Notes: generated by a model from the letters alone, not told the origin. A stretch of 55,000 nucleotides of DNA from Exiguobacterium marinum DSM 16307 (GCF_000620845.1 NZ_KK211189.1:516162-571161), one strand, 5' to 3'. Shown: positions 17,953-29,103, counted from the first letter of the stretch. Numbers and translations: made by a program.

Positions 17953-18378
17953 GTGGCGAAAAAAGTTTCTAAACTCGTTAAACTTCAAATCCCAGCTGGT
18001 AAAGCTAACCCAGCTCCACCGGTAGGTCCAGCACTTGGACAAGCAGGTGTTAACATCATGGGATTCTGTAAAGAGTTCAACGCTCGTACACAAGACCAAG
18101 CCGGATTGATTATTCCTGTAGTCATCACGGTATACGAAGATCGTTCGTTTACATTCATTACGAAAACTCCACCAGCTGCAGTTCTCTTGAAGAAAGCTGC
18201 TGGTATCGAGAGTGGTTCTGGTGAACCAAACCGTAAGAAAGTAGCAACGGTTAAGCGTGACAAAGTTCGCGAAATCGCTGAACTTAAAATGCCTGACCTT
18301 AACGCATCATCTGTAGAAACAGCGATGCTTATGGTTGAAGGTACTGCACGTAGTATGGGTATTGTAATCGAAGACTAA
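17953..18378 (+). CDS. rplK: Ribosomal protein L11
   Basis: L11 forms the GTPase-associated stalk base of the 50S subunit with 23S rRNA. In many bacteria it is also needed for RelA activation and is the thiostrepton target. The GTG 17953 start yields the standard 141 residues; the open frame upstream to 17896 covers the leader and is not coding. The proline-rich [22 protein letters not shown] segment is the diagnostic N-terminal motif, and the C-terminal RNA-binding domain follows. AAGGAGG lies about 8 nt before the start. Confidence 0.97.
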   Translation: MAKKVSKLVKLQIPAGKANPAPPVGPALGQAGVNIMGFCKEFNARTQDQAGLIIPVVITVYEDRSFTFITKTPPAAVLLKKAAGIESGSGEPNRKKVATVKRDKVREIAELKMPDLNASSVETAMLMVEGTARSMGIVIED

Positions 18379-18390
18379 TTGATAGTCTCT

Positions 18391-18425
18391 GGGGTTGTCG
18401 GTGAATACTGCTCACCTTCAATCCC
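18391..18425 (+). promoter_or_regulatory. Hairpin in the rplK-rplA spacer
   Basis: GGGGTTG (18391-18397) pairs with CAATCCC (18419-18425), and GGTGA with TCACC inside it, leaving a 2x2 internal loop. No T-run follows, so it is probably a processing, stability or regulatory element, not a terminator. Confidence 0.6.
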
Positions 18426-18433
18426 TTCATTAT

Positions 18434-18458
18434 GTGGGAGGAAATTCCGCTAACCACA
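18434..18458 (+). promoter_or_regulatory. Second L1-site-like motif before rplA
   Basis: GTGGGAGG (18434-18441) and AACCACA (18452-18458) repeat the motif seen in the rplK leader, with a GGA/TCC inner stem. It overlaps the approach to the rplA ribosome site at 18459-18465, so binding there could block rplA translation. Confidence 0.55.
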
Positions 18459-18472
18459 AGGAGGAAAAGATC

Positions 18473-19159
18473 ATGGGTAAAAAACACCAAGAAGTAGCTA
18501 AGCTTGTTGACCGCACGAAGTCATACGACCTCGCCGAAGCTGTCGAGCTCGTTCAAAAAACAGCTACTGCTAAATTCGATGAAACAATCGAAGTTGCTGT
18601 CCGTCTCGGCGTAGATCCGAAGAAAGCAGACCAACAAATCCGTGGTGCCGTTGTACTTCCACACGGTACTGGTAAAACACAAAAAGTTCTCGTCTTCGCT
18701 AAAGGTGAGAAAGTGAAAGAAGCGGAAGCTGCTGGAGCAGACTACGTTGGTGACGCTGAGTACATCAACAAAATCCAACAAGGATGGTTCGACTTCGATG
18801 TCATCGTTGCGACACCTGACATGATGGGTGAAGTTGGTAAACTCGGTCGTGTTCTCGGACCTAAAGGCCTCATGCCTAACCCGAAAACAGGAACAGTTAC
18901 TTTTGATGTAGAAAAAGCAATCGCGGACATCAAAGCTGGTAAAGTTGAATACCGTGTTGATAAAGCTGGTAACATCCACGTTCCAGTTGGTAAGAAATCA
19001 TTTGAAGCATCTAAACTCTCTGAGAACATCGAGACAATTCTCGAAACACTCATGAAAGTGAAGCCTGCTACTGCAAAAGGAACTTACCTTAAAAACATCG
19101 CGCTTTCATCTACAATGGGTCCTGGGATCCGTGTAGCGACTGCGGATTTCCTTAAGTAA
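18473..19159 (+). CDS. rplA: Ribosomal protein L1
   Basis: L1 forms the mobile stalk at the E site and in many bacteria represses its own mRNA. ATG 18473 follows AAGGAGG and gives 228 residues beginning [20 protein letters not shown] as expected; an open frame from 18395 covers the spacer. [38 protein letters not shown] and the C-terminal TSTMGPG-like [10 protein letters not shown] are signature motifs. A new promoter follows for rplJ-rplL. Confidence 0.97.
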   Translation: MGKKHQEVAKLVDRTKSYDLAEAVELVQKTATAKFDETIEVAVRLGVDPKKADQQIRGAVVLPHGTGKTQKVLVFAKGEKVKEAEAAGADYVGDAEYINKIQQGWFDFDVIVATPDMMGEVGKLGRVLGPKGLMPNPKTGTVTFDVEKAIADIKAGKVEYRVDKAGNIHVPVGKKSFEASKLSENIETILETLMKVKPATAKGTYLKNIALSSTMGPGIRVATADFLK

Positions 19160-19177
19160 TTTTGTTGAAATAAATTG

Positions 19178-19206
19178 TTGACAACGTGTGACACCGCTGA
19201 TAAAGT
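19178..19206 (+). promoter_or_regulatory. rplJ-rplL promoter
   Basis: A perfect TTGACA at 19178-19183 and TAAAGT at 19201-19206 are 17 bp apart. Confidence 0.85.
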
Positions 19207-19214
19207 AATACACG

Positions 19215-19410
19215 TTCAACCGAATATGTTGGATTACCGTAGACAGAAGGTGGACATCGGTCCGTAAACCCTTCCGAGGTGTCTTTGCTCGAACTTGAGC
19301 CTGTTGTCACAGGTTTACTTTCAAACAATTACGCCCTCGTATGTCTTCATACGAGGGATTTCTTTTGGAGAGCAGCCTCTCGTCCGGTATAAGAATTGAC
19401 TAGGAGGTGC
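19215..19410 (+). promoter_or_regulatory. L10 leader RNA
   Basis: About 200 nt of untranslated leader precede rplJ. It includes a multi-part structured region (ACAGAAGGTGGACATCGG onward) ending in an intrinsic terminator at 19333-19365. Position and layout match the known Firmicutes L10 leader, where the L10(L12)4 complex binds its mRNA to reduce expression by attenuation. Confidence 0.75.
19333..19365 (+). terminator. Attenuator terminator in the L10 leader
   Basis: CCCTCGTATG and CATACGAGGG form a perfect 10-bp stem with a TCTT loop, followed by ATTTCTTTT. Confidence 0.88.
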
Positions 19411-19416
19411 AAACAC

Positions 19417-19923
19417 ATGGCAAACGAAAAAATCGTAGCTCAGAAATCGGCACTCGTCGATGAAATCGCTGAAAAAATGCAAGCGAGCGTGGGAACAGTT
19501 GTTGTTGACTACCGCGGACTTACAGTTGAAGAAGTGACTACACTCCGTAAATCACTCCGTGACGCTGGAATTGAGTTCAAAGTTTACAAGAACGGTCTTC
19601 TTCGCCGCGCAGCTATTCAGTCGAACTTCGAAGGTCTTGACGAAGTCTTCACTGGTCCTACAGCAATCGCCTTCTCAAACGAAGACGTTATTGCTCCAGC
19701 GAAGATCTTGAATGACTTCTCGAAAGATCACAAAGCGCTCGAACTTAAAGGCGGTATCATCGAAGGCAAAGTGACTTCACTCGAAGAAATCAAAGCCCTT
19801 GCAGAACTTCCATCACGCGATGGTCTTCTCTCGATGCTTCTCAGCGTACTTCAAGCTCCAATCCGTGGGCTCGCAGTCGCAACAAATGCAATCGCAGAAC
19901 AAAAAGAAGAGCAATCAGCTTAA
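19417..19923 (+). CDS. rplJ: Ribosomal protein L10
   Basis: L10 anchors L7/L12 dimers to the 50S stalk through its C-terminal helix. ATG 19417 follows AGGAGGTG and gives 168 residues; the frame upstream to 19396 is leader. Conserved parts are [31 protein letters not shown] and [19 protein letters not shown]; the C-terminal alanine-rich helix binds L7/L12. It is paired with rplL 58 nt downstream and controlled by the L10 leader. Confidence 0.97.
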   Translation: MANEKIVAQKSALVDEIAEKMQASVGTVVVDYRGLTVEEVTTLRKSLRDAGIEFKVYKNGLLRRAAIQSNFEGLDEVFTGPTAIAFSNEDVIAPAKILNDFSKDHKALELKGGIIEGKVTSLEEIKALAELPSRDGLLSMLLSVLQAPIRGLAVATNAIAEQKEEQSA

Positions 19924-19981
19924 TTTTTGTCGCGTAGCGTAACTTAAAAACTTTTTACAACATCAAAGGAGGAAAACCATA

Positions 19982-20350
19982 ATGGCTTTCAACAAAGAGC
20001 AATTCATCGAAGACCTCAAATCAATGACGGTTCTCGAACTTAACGAACTCGTAAAAACAATCGAAGAAGAATTCGGCGTATCAGCAGCAGCTCCAGTAGC
20101 AGTTGCAGGTGCTGGCGCAGGCGCAGCAGCTGAAGAGCAAACTGAATTCGACGTAATCCTCACAAACGCTGGCGCTGGTAAAATCAACGTCATCAAAGCT
20201 GTTCGTGAAATCACAGGCCTCGGTCTTAAAGAAGCAAAAGGACTCGTTGACGGAACTCCGGCTCCAGTCAAAGAAGGCGTTTCTAAAGAAGACGCTGATT
20301 CAATCAAAGCTAAGCTTGAAGAAGCTGGCGCATCTGTTGAAGTTAAGTAA
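19982..20350 (+). CDS. rplL: Ribosomal protein L7/L12
   Basis: L7/L12 is the multicopy stalk protein that recruits EF-Tu, EF-G and other translational GTPases. Its 122 residues show the N-terminal dimerisation helix ([24 protein letters not shown]), an Ala/Gly hinge (about 35-53), and the C-terminal factor-binding domain with [28 protein letters not shown] precedes the start. A terminator follows, so the rsmC-like and rpoB genes need read-through or their own promoter. Confidence 0.98.
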   Translation: MAFNKEQFIEDLKSMTVLELNELVKTIEEEFGVSAAAPVAVAGAGAGAAAEEQTEFDVILTNAGAGKINVIKAVREITGLGLKEAKGLVDGTPAPVKEGVSKEDADSIKAKLEEAGASVEVK

Positions 20351-20364
20351 TTCAACTTCACAAC

Positions 20365-20398
20365 CTATAGAAGCTCGCCATGGCGAGCTTCTTTTATT
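20365..20398 (+). terminator. Intrinsic terminator after rplL
   Basis: GAAGCTCGCC and GGCGAGCTTC form a near-perfect stem around AT, followed by TTTTATTT. It may act as a partial attenuator between rplL and the RNA polymerase genes. Confidence 0.87.
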
Positions 20399-20429
20399 TC
20401 CTTGAAGAATGGGTTAGGAGGTTCGACGC

Positions 20430-21026
20430 ATGGGAGATCATTACTATACGAACGATCCACGTTCGGAAAGTGCCCCGGAGACATGGACGTATGAGTTACG
20501 AGGGAAACAGTATCATTTCACTTCGGACCGCGGTGTGTTCTCGAAAGGATCGGTCGATTTTGGGTCACGTCTTTTAATTGAATCGTTTGAAGTACCTGAG
20601 GTGTCAGGACGCATTTTAGACGTAGGCTGCGGCTATGGTCCGATGGGGATCTCGCTTGCCGATGCCTCTGGGCGTGAAGCATTGCTCATTGATGTAAATG
20701 AGCGTGCGCTGGCGCTCTCTGAGCAAAACGCCGCCCGTAATGGAGTGACGGTCGAAACACGGCTTTCTCACGCGTATGACGCGGTGGGGGGAGAACGGTT
20801 TGCCGCCATTGTCACCAATCCGCCGATTCGTGCGGGAAAACAAGTCGTCCATACGATTTTGCGTGAAGCACATGCGCATTTGGTCGATGGAGGAGCAATT
20901 TATGTCGTCATTCAAAAGAAACAAGGAGCGCCTTCTGCTAAAAAGTTATTAGAAGAGGTGTTTAGTCAAGTCGAAACGGTCGCGAAAGAGAAGGGTTACT
21001 TTATTTTCCGAGCAATTCGGTCTTGA
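20430..21026 (+). CDS. RsmC-like class I SAM-dependent methyltransferase (YbxB family)
   Basis: The 198-residue protein has a Rossmann methyltransferase fold. ILDVGCGYGPMGISLA is the SAM-binding motif I, LIDVNERALALSEQNAARNG is the motif II region, and TNPPIRAGK is the NPPY-type catalytic motif of N-methyltransferases acting on exocyclic amines. Similarity to RsmC/RlmG suggests rRNA guanine methylation, but the exact target is not shown here. Genes of this family sit between rplL and rpoB in B. subtilis (ybxB), as here. AGGAGG lies 8-10 nt before ATG 20430. Confidence 0.88.
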   Translation: MGDHYYTNDPRSESAPETWTYELRGKQYHFTSDRGVFSKGSVDFGSRLLIESFEVPEVSGRILDVGCGYGPMGISLADASGREALLIDVNERALALSEQNAARNGVTVETRLSHAYDAVGGERFAAIVTNPPIRAGKQVVHTILREAHAHLVDGGAIYVVIQKKQGAPSAKKLLEEVFSQVETVAKEKGYFIFRAIRS

Positions 21027-21043
21027 CAAACGGTGAAGTCTTG

Positions 21044-21072
21044 TTGACTCGCTATAACGTATATGCTAACAT
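21044..21072 (+). promoter_or_regulatory. rpoB-rpoC promoter
   Basis: TTGACT at 21044-21049 and TAACAT at 21067-21072 are 17 bp apart with an upstream TGC (extended -10). A leader of about 140 nt with weak hairpins (CCGTGTCT/AGAGACGG near 21110-21140) follows; I see no clear terminator in it. Confidence 0.7.
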
Positions 21073-21219
21073 TATAAAATGCCATTGGAATGGAATTCGC
21101 TTGAAACTGCCGTGTCTGCTGCTTTTTAGAGACGGAAAACGAGCGACATTCAATGACAATGTTCGATTATTACGCCCGAAAAATTCGCTAAAGAATTGGG
21201 GGTCTGAGAGGTGAATCAG

Positions 21220-24200
21220 TTGACTGGTCAACTTGTTCAGTACGGTCGTCACCGTCAGAGAAGAAGCTTTGCCCGTATCAGTGAGGTTTTAGAGCTTCCG
21301 AATTTGATTGAAATTCAAACTGCTTCTTATGAGTGGTTCTTGCGTGAAGGATTGAAGGAAATGTTCACAGACATTTCACCGATTTCCGACTTCACAGGAA
21401 ACCTCGTGTTGGAGTTCATCGATTACTCGCTCAGTGAGCCGAAGTATTCGATCGATGAATCGAAGGAGCGCGACGTTACTTATTCTGCGCCACTTCGCGT
21501 AAAAGTACGTCTCCAAAACAAAGAGACAGGTGAGCTCAAAGAACAAGAAGTGTTCATGGGAGATTTCCCGCTCATGACAGAATCGGGAACATTTATTATT
21601 AATGGTGCAGAACGCGTCATCGTTTCCCAGCTTGTCCGTTCACCGAGCGTGTATTACAACGCTAAACTCGATAAAAATGGTAAACGTGGATTTGGCGCAA
21701 CCGTCATCCCGAACCGTGGTGCTTGGCTCGAACTTGAAACAGATGCCAAAGATATCGTTTATGTTCGTATCGACCGTACCCGCAAAATTCCGGTAACGGT
21801 GTTGTTGCGTGCCCTCGGATTCGGTACGGACCAAGAAATTATCGACCTTCTCGGTGATGACGAATATCTTCGTAACACCCTTGAAAAAGATAATACAGAG
21901 TCTACAGAGAAAGCGTTGATCGAGATTTACGAGCGTCTACGCCCTGGTGAACCACCAACTGTAGAAAACGCGAAATCACTTCTCGTATCACGTTTCTTCG
22001 ACCCGAAACGTTATGACTTAGCGAACGTTGGTCGCTATAAGATGAACAAGAAACTTCATCTTAAGAACCGTTTATTCGGTCAAAAATTAGCGGAAACGCT
22101 CGTGGACCCGGAAACAGGCGAAGTACTCGCTGAAGCTGGAACAGTCCTCGACCGTCGCAACTTAGATCGTATCCTCCCACATTTGGAGAGCGGCCTCGGT
22201 TATGTCGATGCGGAACCGACTGGCGGCGTCGCTGAAGGCGAACCGTTCGGTCTTCAATCAATCAAAGTCATCTCACCAGATGACCCAGATGGAGAGCGTA
22301 TCTTGAACATCATCGGAAATGGCAATATCGACCGCAGTATCAAACATGTTACGCCGGCTGATATTATCGCTTCAATCAACTACTTCTTTAACTTACTTCA
22401 CGAAGTCGGAACAACAGATGACATCGACCATTTAGGAAACCGTCGTCTTCGTTCAGTCGGAGAACTTCTCCAAAATCAATTCCGGATCGGGCTTTCTCGT
22501 ATGGAACGTGTTGTAAAAGAACGTATGTCGATTCAAGATCAAAATGCGATTACACCTCAGGCGCTCATTAACATCCGCCCGGTTATCGCATCGCTTAAAG
22601 AGTTCTTCGGTAGCTCGCAATTGTCACAGTTCATGGACCAAACGAACCCGCTCGCAGAGCTTACGCACAAACGTCGTCTCTCTGCACTTGGACCGGGTGG
22701 TTTGACACGTGAGCGTGCTGGTTTCGAAGTTCGAGACGTTCACTATTCCCACTACGGTCGGATGTGTCCAATCGAAACGCCAGAGGGCCCGAACATCGGA
22801 CTCATCAACTCACTTTCGTCTTATGCGAAAGTGAACGAGTACGGTTTCATCGAAGCACCATATCGCCGTGTCGACCCGGAAACAGGTCTTGTCACAAGTG
22901 AAATTCAATATATGACGGCCGATGAGGAAGATCTCTACGTCGTCGCACAGGCAAACATGCCGCTCACAGAGGATGGTCACTTTGCAGACGAACAAGTTCT
23001 TTGCCGTTTCCGCGGACAAAACTTGTCAGTCGAGCCAAGCCGAGTGGACTACATGGACGTATCGCCGAAACAGGTTGTTTCTGCTGCGACAGCATGTATC
23101 CCGTTCCTTGAGAACGATGACTCGAACCGTGCCCTCATGGGAGCGAACATGCAACGTCAAGCAGTACCACTTCTTCAACCAGATTCGCCGATTGTCGGTA
23201 CTGGAATGGAGTATGTGTCTGCGAAAGACTCTGGTGCAGCAATTGTTGCGAAATACCCAGGTGTCGTTGAACGCGTCACAGCGCGTGAAATCTTGATCCG
23301 TCGTATGTCTGACGTAAACGGTTCTGAGGTTTCAGGTGATTTGGACCGTTACAAACTTCAAAAATATGTCCGTTCTAACCAAGGAACATGCTATAACCAA
23401 AAACCAATCATCGCAGCTGGCGATCGTGTCGAAAAAGGAGAAATCCTTGCGGACGGTCCGTCGATGGATATGGGTGAGCTCGCGCTTGGCCGTAACGTTG
23501 TCGTTGCCTTCATGACATGGGATGGTTACAACTATGAGGATGCGATCATCATGAGTGAGCGTCTCGTGAAAGATGACGTGTACACGTCGATTCATATCGA
23601 AGAGTACGAGTCAGAGTCACGCGACACGAAACTTGGACCAGAGGAAATCACACGTGATATTCCAAACGTCGGAGATGACGCACTTCGTAACTTGGACGAT
23701 CGCGGAATTATCCGTATCGGAGCTGAAGTCAAGGATGGCGATATCCTCGTCGGTAAAGTAACACCTAAGGGCGTTACGGAATTGACGGCGGAAGAACGTC
23801 TCTTGCACGCAATCTTCGGTGAGAAGGCACGTGAAGTACGTGATACGTCACTTCGTGTACCAAACGGTGGAGATGGAATCATCTTGGATGTCAAAGTGTT
23901 CGACCGTGAAAACGGCGACGAGTTGTCTCCAGGCGTCAACCAAATGGTACGTGTCTATATCGTTCAAAAACGTAAGATTCACGAAGGGGATAAGATGGCG
24001 GGACGTCACGGTAACAAAGGTGTTATCTCGCGGATCCTCCCTGAAGAAGATATGCCATACATGCCAGACGGTACACCGGTTGACATCATGCTCAACCCGC
24101 TTGGGGTACCATCGCGTATGAACATCGGTCAGGTACTTGAACTCCACCTTGGAATGGCAGCGAAGAAGCTCGGCATCAAAGTGGCAACACCTGTATTCGA

Positions 24201-24768
24201 TGGAGCGCGTGAGGAAGACGTATGGGCAACGATTGAAGAGGCTGGTATGGATAAAGATGCGAAAACGCGTCTCTATGATGGTCGTACGGGTGAACCGTTC
24301 GATAACCGCGTCTCTGTCGGTGTCATGTACATGATCAAACTCGCGCACATGGTTGATGATAAACTTCACGCTCGTTCGACAGGACCATACTCACTCGTTA
24401 CGCAACAACCGCTCGGTGGTAAAGCACAGTTCGGTGGTCAGCGCTTCGGAGAGATGGAAGTTTGGGCTCTTGAAGCGTACGGTGCAGCCTACACGCTCCA
24501 AGAAATCTTGACAATCAAGTCGGATGACACGGTCGGTCGTGTGAAAGCATATGAGGCCATCGTGAAAGGCGAGAGCGTTCCAAAAGCGGGCGTTCCTGAA
24601 TCATTCCGCGTCTTGATCAAAGAGCTTCAAGCGCTCGGTATGGAAGTCAAGATGATGTCAGCGGATGATGAAGAAGTCGAAATGAAAGATGAAGATGACG
24701 ACAACATCCCGAACGCAACATCGGCGTTAGAACAAGTCGTTCAACCGACTGTTACGGAAGAGGAATAA
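21220..24768 (+). CDS. rpoB: RpoB, RNA polymerase beta subunit
   Basis: The beta subunit forms one side of the catalytic cleft. The TTG 21220 start gives [20 protein letters not shown], aligning with B. subtilis, and lies 6 nt after GAGAGGTGA; GTG 21211 is in frame but overlaps that site. The rifampicin region [20 protein letters not shown] and [17 protein letters not shown] appears wild type. The C-terminal [25 protein letters not shown] interacts with beta prime. The 1182 residues end in an acidic Asp/Glu-rich tail typical of Firmicutes. It is followed by rpoC after 22 nt. Confidence 0.98.
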   Translation: MTGQLVQYGRHRQRRSFARISEVLELPNLIEIQTASYEWFLREGLKEMFTDISPISDFTGNLVLEFIDYSLSEPKYSIDESKERDVTYSAPLRVKVRLQNKETGELKEQEVFMGDFPLMTESGTFIINGAERVIVSQLVRSPSVYYNAKLDKNGKRGFGATVIPNRGAWLELETDAKDIVYVRIDRTRKIPVTVLLRALGFGTDQEIIDLLGDDEYLRNTLEKDNTESTEKALIEIYERLRPGEPPTVENAKSLLVSRFFDPKRYDLANVGRYKMNKKLHLKNRLFGQKLAETLVDPETGEVLAEAGTVLDRRNLDRILPHLESGLGYVDAEPTGGVAEGEPFGLQSIKVISPDDPDGERILNIIGNGNIDRSIKHVTPADIIASINYFFNLLHEVGTTDDIDHLGNRRLRSVGELLQNQFRIGLSRMERVVKERMSIQDQNAITPQALINIRPVIASLKEFFGSSQLSQFMDQTNPLAELTHKRRLSALGPGGLTRERAGFEVRDVHYSHYGRMCPIETPEGPNIGLINSLSSYAKVNEYGFIEAPYRRVDPETGLVTSEIQYMTADEEDLYVVAQANMPLTEDGHFADEQVLCRFRGQNLSVEPSRVDYMDVSPKQVVSAATACIPFLENDDSNRALMGANMQRQAVPLLQPDSPIVGTGMEYVSAKDSGAAIVAKYPGVVERVTAREILIRRMSDVNGSEVSGDLDRYKLQKYVRSNQGTCYNQKPIIAAGDRVEKGEILADGPSMDMGELALGRNVVVAFMTWDGYNYEDAIIMSERLVKDDVYTSIHIEEYESESRDTKLGPEEITRDIPNVGDDALRNLDDRGIIRIGAEVKDGDILVGKVTPKGVTELTAEERLLHAIFGEKAREVRDTSLRVPNGGDGIILDVKVFDRENGDELSPGVNQMVRVYIVQKRKIHEGDKMAGRHGNKGVISRILPEEDMPYMPDGTPVDIMLNPLGVPSRMNIGQVLELHLGMAAKKLGIKVATPVFDGAREEDVWATIEEAGMDKDAKTRLYDGRTGEPFDNRVSVGVMYMIKLAHMVDDKLHARSTGPYSLVTQQPLGGKAQFGGQRFGEMEVWALEAYGAAYTLQEILTIKSDDTVGRVKAYEAIVKGESVPKAGVPESFRVLIKELQALGMEVKMMSADDEEVEMKDEDDDNIPNATSALEQVVQPTVTEEE

Positions 24769-24790
24769 GGCGAAAAGGGAGGTCGGCCCC

Positions 24791-27700
24791 TTGGTAGATG
24801 TTAATCGATTTGAATATATGAAAATCGGCTTGGCTTCATCAGAGAAGATCCGTTCGTGGTCTTACGGTGAAGTCAAAAAGCCGGAAACGATCAACTATCG
24901 TACACTTAAACCAGAGAAGGACGGATTGTTCTGTGAACGAATCTTCGGTCCTACGAAAGACTGGGAATGTTACTGCGGGAAATACAAACGAATCCGTTAT
25001 AAAGGAGTCATTTGTGACCGCTGTGGCGTTGAAGTGACGAAAGCGAAAGTGCGTCGCGAGCGAATGGGCCATATCGAGCTCGCGGCACCAGTTTCGCACA
25101 TCTGGTACTTTAAAGGGATTCCAAGCCGCATGGGGCTTGTTCTCGATATGTCACCACGTGCACTTGAAGAAGTCATTTACTTCGCATCTTACGTGGTAAC
25201 AGAACCAGGTGACACACCGCTTGAGAAGAAACAACTTCTCTCGGAAAAAGAATTCCGTCTCTATCGTGAAAAATACGGTAGCGACTTCAAAGCAGACATG
25301 GGTGCTGAAGCAATCCGTACACTTCTTCAAGACGTCAATCTTGAAAAAGAAGTGGGTGAGCTTCGTGAAGAGTTGAAAACTGTCCAAGGTCAGCGTCGTA
25401 CTCGTGCGATCAAGCGCTTGGAAGTTCTTGACGCGTTCTTCACTTCAGGAAACAATCCAGACTGGATGATCCTTGAAGTACTTCCTGTCATCCCGCCAGA
25501 GCTTCGCCCAATGGTACAGCTCGACGGAGGACGCTTTGCAACATCTGACTTGAACGATTTGTATCGTCGAGTCATCAACCGGAACAACCGTCTCAAACGT
25601 TTGCTCGACCTCGGCGCGCCGAATATCATCGTGCAAAACGAGAAGCGTATGCTTCAAGAAGCGGTTGATGCTCTCATCGACAACGGTCGTCGTGGTCGTC
25701 CGGTAACAGGTCCTGGTAACCGTCCGCTCAAATCGCTTTCACATATGTTGAAAGGGAAACAAGGTCGTTTCCGTCAAAACCTTCTCGGTAAACGGGTCGA
25801 CTACTCAGGACGTTCGGTTATCGTCGTAGGACCAAACTTGAAGATGTATCAGTGTGGTCTTCCAAAAGAGATGGCACTTGAGCTCTTCAAACCGTTCGTA
25901 ATGAAAGAACTTGTCGGTCGCGGCATCGCTTCAAACATTAAGAACGCAAAACGTAAAATCGAGAAGATGCAACCTGAAATCTGGGGCGTCCTTGAAGAAG
26001 TCATCCGTGAGCATCCGGTTCTCTTGAACCGTGCCCCGACACTTCACCGCCTTGGTATTCAAGCATTCGAACCGATTCTTGTTGAAGGTCGTGCGATTCG
26101 CCTTCACCCACTCGTATGTACGGCTTATAACGCCGACTTCGATGGTGACCAAATGGCTGTCCACGTTCCACTTTCTGCAGAAGCACAAGCGGAAGCACGC
26201 CTTCTCATGCTCGCTGCACAGAACATTTTGAACCCGAAAGACGGTAAACCGGTTGTTACACCATCGCAGGATATGGTCCTCGGTAACTACTACATCTCAC
26301 TTGAACGTGAAGATGCCGTCGGTGAAGGAAAAGTGTTCTCGAACGTCAACGAAGCGTTGATTGCTTACCAAAACGGATATGTCCACTTGCACTCGCGTGT
26401 GGCTCTTCCGGCACGTACGCTCAACAATCCGACGTTCACAGACGAACAGAACGAGAAATTGCTCATTACGACAGTTGGGAAGATGGTCTTTAACGAAATC
26501 TTGCCAAATACGTTCCCTTACTTGAACGAGCCAACGATGGAAAACTTGCAGGAAGCAACGCCTGACAAGTACTTCATCGACAAAGGGACGAATGTTGCGG
26601 AAGAAATCGCATCACGTCCAATCATCGATCCGTTCAAAAAAGGATTCCTCGGGAAAGTCATCGCGGAAGTGTTCCAGAAGTTTGAAACGACTGAAACAAG
26701 CCGCATGCTTGACCGGATGAAAGATCTTGGCTTTAAGCACTCGACAAAAGCGGGTGTAACGGTTGGGATTGCTGATATCATCGTACTTCCTGACAAACAG
26801 GAAATCTTGGATGAGGCACAAACTCAAGTCGACCAAATCATGAAGTCGTTCCGTCGCGGTCTCATCACAGAAGATGAGCGTTACGAGCGCGTAGTACGTG
26901 CTTGGAACGAAGCGAAGGATGAAATTCAATCTCGATTGATGAAATCCCTCAACCGCTTGAACCCGATCTTCATGATGTCTGACTCTGGTGCCCGTGGTAA
27001 CGCATCTAACTTTACGCAGCTTGCGGGTATGCGTGGTTTGATGGCCGCTCCATCTGGTCGCATCATCGAACTTCCAATCAAATCGTCGTTCCGTGAAGGT
27101 CTGACGGTTCAAGAGTACTTCATCTCGACTCACGGGGCTCGTAAAGGTCTTGCCGATACAGCCTTGAAGACAGCCGATTCAGGTTACTTGACGCGCCGTC
27201 TTGTTGACGTGGCGCAAGATGTCATCATCCGTGAAGAAGACTGTGGAACAGACCGCGGAATCCGTGTGTCTGCACTCCGCGAGGGTACGGAAGAAATCGA
27301 AAGCTTGTACGACCGACTCGTCGGACGTACATCGTTCGAAACGGTCACACACCCTGAAACGGGCGAAGTGTTGATCGATAAGAACGAATTGATTACAGAA
27401 GATATCGCACGCATCATCGTTGATGCGGGTGTTGAACAAGTTGAAATTCGTACAGCCTTCACATGTAACACGTCACACGGCGTATGTAAGAAATGTTACG
27501 GACGCAACTTGGCGACTGGATCAAACGTTGAAGTCGGAGAAGCCGTCGGTATCATCGCCGCGCAATCGATCGGTGAGCCAGGAACGCAGCTTACAATGCG
27601 TACCTTCCACACTGGTGGGGTTGCCGGAGACGATATCACACAAGGTCTTCCACGTATCCAAGAGGTATTCGAAGCCCGTAACCCGAAAGGTCAAGCGGTC

Positions 27701-28390
27701 ATCTCGGAAATCTCTGGTACGGTCATCGACTTCACTGAATCACGTGACAAGCGTGAGCTCACGGTCGAAGGATTCAGTGAGACACGTTCATACACGATTC
27801 CATTCGGAGCTCGTCTCCGCGTCCAAATTGGTGATACAGTTGAAGCCGGTGAAGTCTTCACGGAAGGTTCGATCGATCCGAAAGAATTGCTGAACGTCCG
27901 TGGTGTATCTGGTGTTCAAAACTATCTTCTCCAAGAAGTTCAAAAAGTTTATCGGATGCAAGGGGTAGAAATTGGTGATAAGCACGTTGAGGTTATGGTT
28001 CGCCAAATGCTTCGTCGTGTTAAAGTCATCGAGTCTGGTGACACGCCACTTCTCCCTGGATCACTTGTCGACATCAGCGTCTTCAAAGAAGCGTGTAAAG
28101 GTGCGATTCGTGACGGGAAACACCCGGCGACTGCAAAACCGGTCCTACTTGGAATCACGAAAGCCTCGCTTGAGACAGATTCGTTCCTCTCAGCAGCTTC
28201 GTTCCAAGAAACGACTCGTGTCTTGACTGATGCGGCAATCAAAGGGAAGCGCGACTACCTCCTTGGACTCAAAGAGAACGTCATTATCGGTAAACTCGTT
28301 CCGGCTGGTACTGGAATGGCTGTCTACCGTGATGTGAAACTTGAAGAAGATGAGGCACCAGTTGCTCTCGAAGATACAACGGTCGAATAA
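24791..28390 (+). CDS. rpoC: RpoC, RNA polymerase beta prime subunit
   Basis: Beta prime carries the catalytic Mg site, NADFDGDQM at about residues 447-455. The N-terminal zinc cluster is seen in [20 protein letters not shown] (about 58-76) and the second zinc site in [13 protein letters not shown] (about 892). The bridge-helix and trigger-loop regions ([20 protein letters not shown]) are intact. Its 1199 residues match Firmicutes RpoC, without the large gammaproteobacterial insertion. TTG 24791 starts the protein [16 protein letters not shown], with GGGAGGTCGG upstream. The L7Ae-like gene that follows rpoC in B. subtilis is absent. Confidence 0.98.
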   Translation: MVDVNRFEYMKIGLASSEKIRSWSYGEVKKPETINYRTLKPEKDGLFCERIFGPTKDWECYCGKYKRIRYKGVICDRCGVEVTKAKVRRERMGHIELAAPVSHIWYFKGIPSRMGLVLDMSPRALEEVIYFASYVVTEPGDTPLEKKQLLSEKEFRLYREKYGSDFKADMGAEAIRTLLQDVNLEKEVGELREELKTVQGQRRTRAIKRLEVLDAFFTSGNNPDWMILEVLPVIPPELRPMVQLDGGRFATSDLNDLYRRVINRNNRLKRLLDLGAPNIIVQNEKRMLQEAVDALIDNGRRGRPVTGPGNRPLKSLSHMLKGKQGRFRQNLLGKRVDYSGRSVIVVGPNLKMYQCGLPKEMALELFKPFVMKELVGRGIASNIKNAKRKIEKMQPEIWGVLEEVIREHPVLLNRAPTLHRLGIQAFEPILVEGRAIRLHPLVCTAYNADFDGDQMAVHVPLSAEAQAEARLLMLAAQNILNPKDGKPVVTPSQDMVLGNYYISLEREDAVGEGKVFSNVNEALIAYQNGYVHLHSRVALPARTLNNPTFTDEQNEKLLITTVGKMVFNEILPNTFPYLNEPTMENLQEATPDKYFIDKGTNVAEEIASRPIIDPFKKGFLGKVIAEVFQKFETTETSRMLDRMKDLGFKHSTKAGVTVGIADIIVLPDKQEILDEAQTQVDQIMKSFRRGLITEDERYERVVRAWNEAKDEIQSRLMKSLNRLNPIFMMSDSGARGNASNFTQLAGMRGLMAAPSGRIIELPIKSSFREGLTVQEYFISTHGARKGLADTALKTADSGYLTRRLVDVAQDVIIREEDCGTDRGIRVSALREGTEEIESLYDRLVGRTSFETVTHPETGEVLIDKNELITEDIARIIVDAGVEQVEIRTAFTCNTSHGVCKKCYGRNLATGSNVEVGEAVGIIAAQSIGEPGTQLTMRTFHTGGVAGDDITQGLPRIQEVFEARNPKGQAVISEISGTVIDFTESRDKRELTVEGFSETRSYTIPFGARLRVQIGDTVEAGEVFTEGSIDPKELLNVRGVSGVQNYLLQEVQKVYRMQGVEIGDKHVEVMVRQMLRRVKVIESGDTPLLPGSLVDISVFKEACKGAIRDGKHPATAKPVLLGITKASLETDSFLSAASFQETTRVLTDAAIKGKRDYLLGLKENVIIGKLVPAGTGMAVYRDVKLEEDEAPVALEDTTVE

Positions 28391-28398
28391 AATACGTC

Positions 28399-28427
28399 TT
28401 GACAGCGCAGGTTGGCGGTGCTACTAT
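28399..28427 (+). promoter_or_regulatory. str operon promoter
   Basis: TTGACA at 28399-28404 and TACTAT at 28422-28427 are 17 bp apart, only 9 bp after the rpoC stop. Confidence 0.85.
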
Positions 28428-28434
28428 GATTTAG

Positions 28435-28680
28435 TGCCGCCAATCGGTTGTTGTCGATGACAACGGTGTCCAGCAGTCGGCAAGCTACTTGGACGTCCAT
28501 CCGAACTTTCTACGGGAAGGTTTGGCTGCTACAATTGCCACTTTCAAGGTATAACTCACGTTTTTGCGAGGTCATGGAATGCCTACGCCTCGTAAAAACG
28601 TTTCGTTATGACCTTAAATGAACCACCCGGGTCGGTGGGACTAGAAAATAGCAACATTCAGGAAGGGAGGATCTTCAAAG
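28435..28680 (+). promoter_or_regulatory. Long structured rpsL leader
   Basis: About 245 nt lie between the promoter and rpsL. A small hairpin (GTTGTC/GACAAC, 28450-28464) is followed by a large one at 28546-28615. That hairpin pairs AAGGTATAAC with GTTATGACCTT (one bulged G) and CGTTTTTGCGAGG with CCTCGTAAAAACG (one G-U), about 23 bp with a TCA/TTTC internal loop. No strong T-run follows. It probably regulates translation or stability of the str operon mRNA; I cannot match it to a named leader. Confidence 0.7.
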
Positions 28681-29103
28681 ATGCCTACTATTAACCAGTT
28701 AGTCCGTAAAGGACGTAAATCGAAAGTCGTTAAATCTGACTCTCCAGCACTTAACAAAGGTTACAACAGTTTCATCAAGTCACAAACAAACGTGAGCTCA
28801 CCACAAAAGCGTGGTGTTTGTACACGTGTTGGTACAATGACTCCGAAGAAACCGAACTCGGCGCTTCGTAAGTATGCTCGTGTTCGTTTGACTAACCAAA
28901 TCGAAGTGACTGCGTACATCCCAGGTATTGGCCACAACCTTCAAGAGCACAGCGTTGTTCTTATCCGTGGAGGACGTGTAAAAGACTTACCAGGGGTACG
29001 TTACCACATCGTTCGTGGTGCGCTTGACACTGCAGGTGTGGACGGACGTATGCAAGGCCGTTCTAAATACGGTACGAAACGTCCGAAAGCTGCGAAGAAG
29101 TAA
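28681..29103 (+). CDS. rpsL: Ribosomal protein S12
   Basis: S12 lies at the decoding centre of the 30S subunit and controls accuracy. Its 140 residues include [19 protein letters not shown] and [18 protein letters not shown], where streptomycin-resistance changes usually occur. Lys56 (E. coli Lys43) and the Lys in RVKDLPG are wild type, so the protein looks streptomycin sensitive. AGGAAGGGAGGATC precedes ATG 28681. It is the first gene of the str operon. Confidence 0.98.
   Translation: MPTINQLVRKGRKSKVVKSDSPALNKGYNSFIKSQTNVSSPQKRGVCTRVGTMTPKKPNSALRKYARVRLTNQIEVTAYIPGIGHNLQEHSVVLIRGGRVKDLPGVRYHIVRGALDTAGVDGRMQGRSKYGTKRPKAAKK

Noticed and set aside
18395-18472. N-terminal extension of L1 in the rplK-rplA spacer
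   Set aside because: ATG 18473 after AAGGAGG gives the family start; the extension overlaps hairpins and has no similarity to L1.
21211-21219. GTG at 21211 as the rpoB start
   Set aside because: It overlaps the GAGAGGTGA ribosome site, and the TTG at 21220 aligns exactly with the usual [11 protein letters not shown] start.
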